Part shown: one piece after another, positions 50,941-61,320 of the stretch
Numbering within the stretch: position 1 is the stretch's first letter
How the letters are laid out: each line of letters starts with the position of its first letter
Source of the DNA: Dimorphilus gyrociliatus
Lineage: Eukaryota; Annelida; Polychaeta; Dinophilidae
Assembly: GCA_904063045.1 (NCBI GenBank)
Contig: CAJFCJ010000003.1
Coordinates: 496,001 to 560,000, forward strand
Direction of reading: 5' to 3'
Length of the DNA: 64,000 bases
Translations under genes and position numbers: made by a program
Notes under the pieces: model-generated
The model's database searches: none
What the model saw: the letters and a program-made list of their open reading frames with translations, nothing else
Told to the model about the DNA's origin: nothing

Positions 50941-53900
50941 ATGTCATCAGCAAGTGGAGGAGAAGGATCAGAGTCTTCCCATAGTTGGAACGAATGGCAG
51001 GTAAGAAAATCAATCGCAATCAAGAAAGTAGTAATTACTTTTGGTAATTATCTACAATTTCCCTGTCAAAGGGAACACTTGTGTGAATATTCCAGCTTTG
51101 TTCTTTGATTTGTTAGGGGATTTGACATTTGCGTTGGAAGAAATCTTGAGTTTTTATCGGTTTTCTTTTGTTAGAGAAGTGATTAATCTCTTTTAAGCGA
51201 AGGGAATGCATCTGTTTTTGGTAACAATAGGAAAAAAATGAGCATGTATCTGTAGATGTAGATATATGTTCGTTTTTTATATAAATATACATATATATAT
51301 ATATATATGACAATTTTAAGGGAATAGAATAAAGAATAATCACTTAAAAATTAATAATTTCTTTTTTTCTTTGTCCTTTGAGAAGTAAAAAAATAATGAC
51401 AAGAGGTTTCTCTATATTTTATATTTAAAAATACTTATTTTGTACTATATAACACAGAAACTCAAAAGTGTTATTTATCCAATAAACAACAAGACTTTGT
51501 CATAACTTTAAAAAGGCGTAAAAGTAAATTGATTATAGGATTTATACTTTATAAATCGAATTCGCTTAATCCATTATTGATTATCCTAATCAATAAGTTA
51601 AAATGAGATGATATACTCTTAAAGATTGACAATGATCGTATATGTGTAAAAAATAGAATATTTTATATTATTTATGTATTTATATAGGTTCTTTTTTTAT
51701 AAAACAGCAACAATTACAAGCTTATGTGGCCTGGGTTAATTCTCAATTAAAAAAAAGAGCTGGCACAAAACTTGTTAAAGATCTCAGCTTGGATATGATT
51801 GACGGAACTGCTTTTGCTCATTTAATCAGTATAGTTGGTTAGTTTTGTAGTTTCATTAATTTTATTTATTAACCTTATTCAATTTATTTTAATATTTTCA
51901 GGAGGAGAGGAAGTTGCCGGTATACATTCATATCCAACAACTATTATTGAAATGAAGGAGAATAACGATCGTATTATACATTTTATGCGTTCGAAAAGAA
52001 TTCGAATGCATCAAACAACTTCTAAAGGTGATTTATATTTAATAAATAATAAATACAAATTTTACGTATATATATAGTATAGAGTATATTTGCATAAATG
52101 ATTATTTTCTCATCTTTATCACAATTTCTAAAACAATGAAACCATTTTCTCTTATAGATATTGTTGAAGGTAATTTTAAAGTCATTATGAGGCTTATTTT
52201 GGCTTTGGCAGCTCATTATAAACCTACAAGTGTCAAGCATACGCCAACAAAACGACGAAATATGGTTGAAATGGCACAGGTAAAAGAATCGAGGTAAAAC
52301 GAGACGAAATATTTTAATTATAGGTTTTTAACAAAGGGAGCGGTTACGGCGTTGGCTCACGCCAAACAGAGAGCGTCATTTACCAGCGTGAAACCTTGTA
52401 AACCCCGATTACCTGAAGGAAAATTTTCTGGTGCTAGGTATTCAATTTATTCATTTTATTCACTTTATCCGCCACTTCAAACCTATTTAACATTGTTACG
52501 CGATAACAGATTATTGGGCAGTGGCAGTGACCTTTCTGATCAGGCGAAAAGGTCAGATCGAGAGGACGATAGGGCAAGTTCCGAGGATAGTCATTATGCC
52601 AGTACTTTTGCGAGGTATGTACAAATTAGCATATTAGGAATGTATGCGATATCAAAAATTCACACTAACAGTCCACTTTCTAGTTCGACGGGATCTCCGC
52701 TAGGATATCGAAGAGGAAGTTTCCCGAAGAGCAAAAGCGAACAAGTACTATCAGGTATGTATTTAGTTATCCTTATCTCTGCAAAACATTTATTTTCTCA
52801 ATACAACTCGCATTAGGCGGTGGAACTGAAAGCGCTATCGTTGCCGATGCTCCAACATCTAGCGGAAGTGTTATATCATTAGAACCAGCCTGGCAGTCCC
52901 TTTTAGAAGATCATGAACATATTGGAGAAGATTTAGCCTCTACTCGACAAGTTTTATTATCTCTTCAAAACCTAGTCAGTTTAGATAACTTGGTATTTTT
53001 TTAGAGTTAATTTTTTTTATATTTTATTTTTTTCTTTTAGTTATTAACCGGCCATTACGAAAAACTCCACAAGTCCGATCCAGATGGTCTATCGAGCGGT
53101 GACGAAAGTGACAATTGCCTACCAGCCGAAGGTTCGAATGCGGAGGAGCGTTTAGATGTGATGAAAAGTCGATTGCAATTATCGGAAGAGAATAGTAGAG
53201 ATCTAAGAGCTGAAGTTTTAAAAATGAGAGCAGAGATATTCGAGTTACAAGGTCAGAAGAGAGGTTTACAAGCAAGATTAGAGCATCATGAAGATGCAAT
53301 GTTAAAAATGAAAGCTGAATTATTAAGAGTAGGATTCGCATCTCAAGGTTTACAGAATGAAAAGGTAAAATAATAATTCTATCTTTTATTAATAAATGAA
53401 ATCAATTGAACGCTATTTTATTATATTTTATAGCAAGAGTTGGAAGATAAAGTAACTGATAAACAAAGGGAAATCGATGATCTAAGGGTAAATATTTTTC
53501 TATTTTTATAATATTCTTCCTATATTCATCATTAATCTATTTGCAGAAAGAGTTAATTAACAGAGATAGAAATTTGGATGAACTCTTAGCTAGCGTACAG
53601 GTTTGTACTTCTGCTTTTTGTTTAATGTCTTTGTATTTTCTCTGTTCATAAATATTTAATCATCTATTGCTATTTATAGCTGGAACAACACGAGAAAGCC
53701 GCTACAACACGAAGCTTACGTAGTCAAATACAAGAGTTGCACGAACGTTTGAGGAGAGTGTCTGAAAAAGAAGCTTCTTTAACAAATCACGTTGGCCAAC
53801 AAGATAAACAAATGACAAAGTTAGAGGCAAGAATACTGCAATCTGTAGGCCATCAGCGTTCTGGTCCCTCATCCATTCTCTCTAATCATGTATGTTCACA

Positions 53901-54592
53901 ATTAATTGAAAGAGATATGTTGTCTTATTTTTTATTAAATTTATCTATTTAGAGTGCTGAATCCGATGAATTACAATTAGTACGAAAGTCATTGCAATCT
54001 CTTAAAACGTCCTTTGCCGGTGACGACCCTTCGCATAGGACTATTGATACACTGGAACAAAGTATTACATCTCTAATGGAACGACTTGATTTAAATAATG
54101 AAAGATTTAGAAATTCCCACAGTTTAAGAATTGAGGTTTGTTTTCACAACAAAATTCGTAGTTTATGATAAAAACAATCAATGTATTTTATACAGGATCA
54201 ACCTCCTCTTAGACGAAATTATACTTCATCACCAAGCTCTTCTTATCCATCTGTAGACGATGAAATGCCATGTACAAAAGTCTTATATTTTACCGATCGA
54301 ACTGTAACTCCATATATGTGCACCATTCCAAAACGGTGAGCGCTTTTCGTCTTATAGATGAAATCGTATTTATTTTATAAACATGCACATTGTTTTTACA
54401 AATTATAGCTTAGGAGACATCACCTTGGGCGATTTAAGACAAGCTTTGGATAAGCATGGCCGTTGTAGATTTCATTTTAAAGCCTTAGACCCTGAATTTG
54501 GTACTGTTAAAGAGGAACTATGCAACGACGAAGATATTGTACCCGGTTGGGAGGGAAGAATTGTCGCTTGGCTCGAGGAAGACGGCCTATAA
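50941..54592 (+). CDS. DIXDC1: DIX domain-containing protein 1 (Ccd1), Wnt pathway
   Basis: About 13 exons run from the ATG at 50941 to the stop at 54590-54592. The N-terminal part is a calponin-homology domain ([75 protein letters not shown]). The middle is a Ser-rich linker and a long coiled coil ([20 protein letters not shown] and onward). The C-terminus is a DIX domain ([58 protein letters not shown]). CH, coiled coil and DIX is the defining order of DIXDC1. DIX co-polymerises with Dishevelled and Axin to raise beta-catenin signalling. GSK3, the kinase of that pathway, lies 6.7 kb downstream. Confidence 0.95.
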
Positions 54593-55582
54593 CAATTCAA
54601 ATTGATGAGAAAGAAAATATTCATATTTTTTTTTGTGCTTAAAAAGAAAAATTATCAACGACTAAAGGAAGAAAATGAGACGGCGAAGAGAGGAAGAAAA
54701 TGAAAAAGAAAAGAAAAAAACAACCGATTTAAAATACTTGAATCAGAAAGAAAACATAAAGAAATCTGACGGGGAGATAAAAGAAGGAAAAAAGTCTCTG
54801 TTTTGATAATCTTATCTGAATCTGTTCAGTATTGAATTCTTTGAGTTTTATAGATGTCTTCTTCCTCTTTGCTTTTTTTTTTCTTAATTTTTCTACTAAT
54901 TTTTTCTCTTTAAAATAATTCGACTCCATCCCTCCTCTCCCCTTTCGAACTATGTTTAACAACGTTTGAATGTGGTTAAGAATGTACTAGTCAGTTGGAT
55001 TATTAACTCAGTGTATTTTTTTGTCTCAATATATTGCATGTAATACATTTAGAGTTAAACATTTTCTTTATTTCAAAAGAAATATATCTCCTGTTTATAC
55101 AAGTCATTTCCTTTTATATCCTTTGTACTATTAACAAATTCTTACTATCTTTTCACTCTCACTCATTCACTCACTCATACATACTTTCTCTCTGTCTCCC
55201 CCCTGCTCTCGCCTTCTCTTTCTCTCTCGTTGTAGCCCTTTGTAAATAATTAGTTGAAAATTTGAATAAAATTTCAGTTATAAATTTAATCATTTCTCTT
55301 CCTATCGCCAATACTCTATCTAGTCTATGCTCATTAAGATAAGACCGAACATTTGTCAATTTGATCCTGAGGCGAGATAAATTTATTAACTACTTTTAAA
55401 GGGAAATAATATGTATTTTGGCATCAATAATTGCTTTAATTAGGCCTTAGAAATTGGCAGTTTGTTAGTACTCAGTATTTTCGGCCATTTTCAGATACAA
55501 AACAGAGCCTTCTTACTCATTGAAAAATAACCTCCACCCCTCTCCTTAAAAAAACAAAAAAAAGCATAAAAAACGAGAAATT
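54593..55582. other. Intergenic DIXDC1 3' end / tetraspanin promoter
   Basis: 990 bp of purine-rich then AT-rich sequence with a CT-rich stretch at 55150-55235. Short frames here are low complexity. No gene. Confidence 0.6.
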
Positions 55583-56488
55583 ATGGAGACGTTAAGTAGG
55601 ATTATTAGACCATATAGAAGAAGACCAAGTGTTAGTAAATGCTTAAAATATTTTCTATTTTCGGTAAACTTAATTATTTGGTTTATATCTTGTTTTGTTA
55701 TGGCTGTTGGAGTTTGGGCTTATTCGGAAAAATTACGGAACCATCCAAAAAATGCTAATCTTATCAATCCTCTGTTTGATGCTGCCATAATATTAGTAAT
55801 TGTTGGAGCTTTTGCTTTAATAATATCTTCGGCTGGGTGTTTAGGAGCTTTAAGGGAGAATTGTTGTCTATTAAAATTTTTTGCGGTAGCTGTTTCGATT
55901 CTAATAATATTGCAGATCACTGCAGCATTGTTAGTCATGATTCTTTCAAATAAAATTAAAAAATTTTCGGAAGAGAAGATTGGTATGGAAGCTATAAAAC
56001 GTTATAGGGCCGATTCCGATCTGAAGAATATGATTGATTGGATTCAAGTAATTATTTGAAACAGAGTGCTTTAATATAAATATTATGTATAATTTAAAAC
56101 AAAATCATCCCTCTTATTTCATTATCAGGAAGAATTCTACTGTTGTGGAACATACGTTCATACGGATTGGTCAAAGAATATGTATTACAATTGTACGGAA
56201 AATCCAATAACCATCGAAGCCTGTTCCGTTCCCTCTTCTTGCTGTCGGGAGGAATTCCGAAATAATATATTCTGCGGTCATGATATGCAAAGGAGAACAA
56301 TGGTAGAAGCCAGTAAAGAAATATACACTAACGGTTGTGTTAATAGCGTTTATAATAAAATCAAAAAGAACGCTATTATTATCGCAATATCGGCATTAAG
56401 CTTATTACTATTTCAAATATTTGCGGCATTTGCGGCACTGTACTTAAACCTTCAAGTAAAAGCTGTAATAAGATTCTGTAGTCATTAA
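55583..56488 (+). CDS. TspanC8-type tetraspanin
   Basis: Two exons (55583-56047, 56129-56488) give 274 residues. Four membrane segments are present: about 23-45 (FLFSVNLIIWFISCFVMAVG), 65-85, 98-118 and 240-262. The large loop has EEFYCCGTYVH, YYNCTEN, EACSVPSSCCR, NIFCGHD and NGCVNSV, eight Cys in the order CCG, C, C, CC, C, C. This is the C8 subgroup (TSPAN5, 10, 14, 15, 17, 33), which in vertebrates and flies escorts ADAM10 (Kuzbanian) and tunes Notch shedding. I cannot say which paralogue. METAP1 and ADH5, close to TSPAN5 in humans, are in the same window. Confidence 0.9.
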
Positions 56489-56907
56489 ATGATGATATAA
56501 AAACAAAGAATTAAGTTTTCATCTTGTAAATGTAGTATAATAGGCAAACATAACATATTAGTGCATGTATAAATACTTGAAGTATTTTACTTCGTTCGCT
56601 AACCCATTAAAGTGCTCATGTTACTATCCTAAAATAGGTAAAGAAAAGAGAAAGATGTTATCTAATTTCAGACCCAAATTAGTTTCTATTGTAAAGTGAA
56701 TTCGCCTGATTAACCATGAAAAAAAACGAGATTAGATAGTTTGGTTCCTATTTGTAAAATTGAATGATGTCAACTTTAAAAAGAAAATGGAGAAGAAAAC
56801 TTTAATTATACCGTGTCGCTTTTGTGTGAATTGCGTGGATAATGTATTGTTAAAATTAGTCGTATGGTGTTAATACGTAATACTATAATTAAATGTTAAC
56901 ATTTCCT
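56489..56907. other. Intergenic, convergent tetraspanin / RWDD2
   Basis: 419 bp AT-rich; both 3' UTRs. No gene. Confidence 0.6.
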
Positions 56908-57880
56908 TTATTCATCTGTTTTAAAAGTACCATCGACACCGAAATATAGCGAGAATATATTCTCTAAACCTTTGCTTTTTAATAAAGGTAATAAATGACT
57001 TCGTCCCATTTCTTGAAAATCGCCAAACTTTCTCATTTTATTCATTTCTTCATATGATGAACATTTAACATCAGTTCTCTCCTTTTGCATTAATCTTTGC
57101 CATTGCATTCTTCTTAATCTTTTCCAAAACTCGTCTACTGAATCCCGTGAGCCTTCTATACAAATTATACCTGGCTTACCTGGCATAGAGAAGCCTTTTG
57201 AATAAGAAAATAGAATTACATAATTTAAATTCTCTGCTAAATTAATGAAATAGAGTTTTACCTGTCAAGTTCAATTCATCGGAAAAAGCAAGAATGTCAC
57301 GACGCTTGAATTTGCTATAAATATGATGACTGTACATCCATAGTGTTGAAAATTCACATTCGGTAACTTTACTTTTAGGAGATTGCGGGGTCGGATTTTC
57401 TTCCTCAATTGATGAACATTTTTGCCGACACCAGTCTATGATATCCATTAACTTTAGTTCCCCCTCTTCTAATTGATTTATATATGACTGTAAATTCTTA
57501 TTGAATTTCTCATGTATAGATCTACTGATATTCGGAAGTCTAACAGAACAACTCGGACAAGTCTTCGGATAGTGATGTGGCAAATTTATAGATAATTCGA
57601 CACGTTTATCAGCTGAATCTTCCGAGGACAGTTTAAGTGTAAAGCCTAATCTTTCTCTAAGTATATCGTAGTCTATGTGATTTTTCAGGAATAGTTCAAT
57701 ATTTTGTTTGCAGCTTGGATTATCCCACTAAATAGAAAACTCGATAATAGCTTATTCTTTTTTACACACTAATCAATAATTAGAAACCTCGAATTCTTCA
57801 TCCAGAAACATGGAACTTACAGCTTCTACCTCCTCTAACTGCAACTTTAAATTCTTCTTTATTTCGTCTAAATCTTCCAT
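56908..57880 (-). CDS. RWDD2: RWD domain-containing protein 2 (RWDD2A/B)
   Basis: Four exons run from the ATG at 57878-57880 to the stop at 56908. The N-terminal RWD domain (LQLEEVEAVSSMFLDEEFE, LSINLPHHYPKTCPSCSVRL, YINQLEEGELKLMDIIDWCR) includes the YP turn typical of RWD folds. The C-terminal DUF1115 part has [39 protein letters not shown] and DEFWKRLRRMQWQRL. This two-domain order is that of RWDD2. Molecular role is not established in the family. Confidence 0.88.
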
Positions 57881-58292
57881 ATTAATTATAAAAGTATTCA
57901 GAAGATATAATTTAACAAATATTCGAATAAAGCTTGATTAATTGTGAATTTTAACTAGTTTTTACATGAAAAACTCGTTTTAAAGAAATTATATTAATAG
58001 CAGACGATATAAGTATTTTTTTTTAATACATAGTAGCGACACCTTGCGTTCGTGACTTTTAGTAAAATAGAACATTATGTATCCCATAAATAATTGACAA
58101 ATACTATAAATAGACATTTGTTTGATGTAAATCGTTTTCTTTATTTAAAAGTAAGAAATCAGTCTAAAAAGTAAAAATAAAGTCTTAAAAATTTAGCTTA
58201 CAAGCATTGTAAGTAAAGAAGAGACGTTCTAAAAATAATGCAGATATTTCCTCTTTCCAATAGGGAAAATATAAAAGAAAACAAAAATCAGT
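57881..58292. other. Intergenic RWDD2 promoter / CHEK1 3' end
   Basis: 412 bp AT-rich; same-strand (-) neighbours. No gene. Confidence 0.6.
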
Positions 58293-60336
58293 CTATAAAA
58301 CTGAATGTTGACTTGGAAAGATATTTGGTGCACAATAATTAGTAACGCGGTCGTCTATGACGTCCTTTAGAGATTCCCGAATTTTGATGAATTGCCTCTT
58401 AAAATGTATTCCGTCACCCTAAAAAGAAAAGAATAAAAGGAGAAAGCTTTTAGAATTTTAATAAAAGGATAGAAATTATACAACGAACTTGTGATAAGCG
58501 AAAATCAACTAGCAAGTGATCTCCAGCCGTAATAAGGAAAGCTTTGAAGGTAGTATGAATTCCTCTTCGACTTGTCGTTTCAAAAGTAACTTGATCGTTC
58601 TGCTGATTCTTAATGGAATAGCCAAATCTTACTAATAGCAACAGATTGTGGGCCATGGCTTGTTTAGAAATTTTTACAAAGAATCTTGTCATTCTTTTCA
58701 CTAAACTCTGGAATAGTCCCTAAAGGAAAGAAGCAAGTAGTAATAAGACTAAACCGCCAAGGACAATTCAAATAGATTACTTGAGACGCTCCTGAACCAG
58801 TCGGTTGGCTTTCTACAAACATATCTTTACTCTTTGTCGGTTGAGAAAAGCACGTAACTTTTGCAGAGCCATCCTCTTCCATATCGTTAGAGTAACGGTT
58901 TGGATCCGGTTGAGAGACGCTCATTAGACTTCTGAAAAAGTTATTATTAAAAGCTATCGTAATCCTTATGAAAAGTGAAAAACATACTCTACATCATTTG
59001 AGGATCCTTCCCCCTCAGCGCAAACTCTCTTCAAAGGATGTTTGGCAGACTTAATAATGGGTGGGCTAGTTGTTGGATCTATTTTAGATTATAACAAAGT
59101 CAGCAGCTATCACTCGATGAGAGCAATACTCACTTGCCGATATAACTTCAACACTTGAATTATACCATGCGTGTCTTTTAATAAAGTCGATAGTGGCTCT
59201 TTGTTGAACGTTCTCTTGGAGCATATTCTTTAAAAGAGCTATTAAAGTCTATAATCAGATCATATTTAATCGAAATTAGAATTTTTCTAATTACACAAAG
59301 CTAAATTATTTATTTTACTCCACGGCGTAATTGTAAATTCGAACGCTTTCCATTGGACATAATCTCTACACTTGTCTGTTGGTTCGTCCCAAGGAAGTTC
59401 ACCCGCCAACAACGTCACCAAAACAACACCACAAGAGAATATATCAACAGGAGTTGCATGATATGGCTTGCTCTTTTTTTTGGAAAAGAAAGGAAAATTT
59501 TATTGGAGGATAGACAACTTGTTTACTTCTAACGAAACCTGTAAAATTTCTGGTGCTACATAGGGTCGAGTTCCACAACAGGTGTCTAACATTCTCTCTT
59601 TACCTTGGTATCTAAACACTGTTGCCATTCCAAAATCAGATATCTTTACTTCGTCTAAATTAAAAGAAAATAAAGACTAAGAATAAATGTAAAAAATAAA
59701 TTAGAGTATTTCGAAGAATAACACAAAAAACGCACTTTGGTCAGTCAATAAGATATTTTCTGGCTTCAGATCCCTATGAACTATTCCTTTTGAATGTAAA
59801 TACTCCTACAATATCGATACTTATATTATAAACGATTATTAGTCTTTTATCAGTGACTTACAACGCCATTAATTACTTGCTTAAAGTAACGCTGGCCTTC
59901 TAGGGCGGAAGTGCCGACATCCGGCTCGATACGATCGAATAATTCGCCTCCCCCAGCGTATTCTAAGAAAATATAATGTATACCTCCATCTAAACGCTGT
60001 CCGTATAGTTTTATGATGTTGTCATGCTTCAGCATTCGGTGAATAATAAACTAGCAAAAGAAATTTAGACGAACAAAATAACTATTTAGACCTTAAATAA
60101 TATTTAATTACACCTCTTTTCGAGTATTTTTCTCGGCATTCTCATGAGAGGCCAAATTAATTATCTTAACGGCAATAGATTCATTTGTCTTTTTGTTTAA
60201 GGCAAGTTTCACTCTGTCGTGAGAAATGAACTACTAATAAGAAAAGCTCGACTCAATAAACGTTAACTTACTCTCCATATGCACCTTCACCCAAAACTCC
60301 AACAAACACCCAATCGTTTATAGAATCGCAATCCAT
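58293..60336 (-). CDS. CHEK1: Checkpoint kinase 1
   Basis: The ATG is at 60334-60336 and the stop at 58293-58295, with about ten short exons. The kinase domain begins [27 protein letters not shown] (ATP Lys), [18 protein letters not shown] (a CHK1 hallmark), [34 protein letters not shown] and [13 protein letters not shown]. The linker has several Ser-Gln sites (VSQPDP, FSQPTK, ESQPTG, GASQ), where ATR phosphorylates CHK1 in other animals. The C-terminal KA1-like domain ([40 protein letters not shown]) is autoinhibitory. It halts the cell cycle on replication stress. Divergent from GSK3. Confidence 0.95.
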
Positions 60337-61306
60337 TAAGCAACGATTTTAAAGAACTGTCAAAATGAGATATAAACTTATATTTTTTATGGTTTCAAGA
60401 TAATATTAATGATATAAAAATTTACAATAATTTTTTAAATAATGTAATCAGCATTTTTGAAATATTTCAGTAAATATTTACTTTCTTTGTCTTGCAAGGA
60501 AAAAGTTTTATTATTGAATTCTAAGTTCACATGCGCGCCTTTTTCCAAAATTTAAGGTCAGCTATAAGGAAATCTTATGTAAAGTCTTTTACGATTTAGC
60601 TTTTTCGCAACTTCCGTTTCTACGGGTAGCGGAACCGGAAATACGTCACAGGTCTAAAAGATTGAAGATATTCAGACAAAATTGGTAAAGCACGGATTTG
60701 TCCTTATTCTTTGAAATTGGTTAGTTATTAAGCATTCTATTTATTAATGGATAGACAATAAAGCCTCTGTTGTAAAACCAAGTATAAAAATTGGTTGTAA
60801 ACCTTCTCGATTTCGAGCTTTAAACACGCTTGGTATACAGGCGTCTGCACGATTTTTGCGCGGTTCTTAGTCATTCGTCGATCTACCTTCCCTCTTAACT
60901 TAAATGTGATCGGCAAGTTTTTGAAGTTCATGGTAATATTCAAAGTGATCAGTTGTAGATAATTATTCTCTGAATAACTCGATTTTGTGTGTTGAACTAA
61001 CATTAAAGGTGAAATTTTCACGAAATTCAAGAGATAAAGTCGCAGCATGATTAATTAGCTTTCCTAGTTTGTGTTCCTAATAGTTAAGAAATTGAAGTTT
61101 GATTTGGAAAAAGTGTAAAGTTGATGGCGTTTATCACGAAAACGGGGATTTTATGATTAAGAATAAATTTTTAATATTTAATACTCAGTTTTTTTAATTC
61201 CCTCTTAAAAAAAACCAACCGTTATAAATATTTTATACAAGAATTTTCTATTATCACAGCGTTTAGTAAAGAATGAGCAAAGAAAACTTTTCGTCTGTTA
61301 CAAGAG
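60337..61306. other. Divergent region CHEK1 / GSK3
   Basis: 970 bp. Core promoter signals sit at 60611-60649 and the rest upstream of GSK3 is AT-rich 5' leader. The 103-codon minus-strand frame at 60737-61048 has no domain and is not called. Confidence 0.6.
60611..60649. promoter_or_regulatory. ETS/CRE cluster, CHEK1-GSK3 promoter
   Basis: CTTCCG (60611), ACCGGAAAT (60634) and TACGTCAC (60642) fall within 40 bp about 275 bp from the CHEK1 ATG. Confidence 0.5.
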
Positions 61307-61320
61307 ATGAACAACAATAG
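61273..61320 (+). promoter_or_regulatory. Upstream ORF overlapping the GSK3 start
   Basis: The ATG at 61273 opens 15 codons ([15 protein letters not shown]) ending at TAG 61318-61320, in another frame and crossing the GSK3 ATG at 61307. If included in the mRNA it would repress GSK3 translation unless skipped. Confidence 0.45.

Noticed and set aside
60737-61048. 103-codon minus-strand frame upstream of GSK3
   Set aside because: Has an ATG but no domain, biased composition, and lies antisense to the GSK3 leader.
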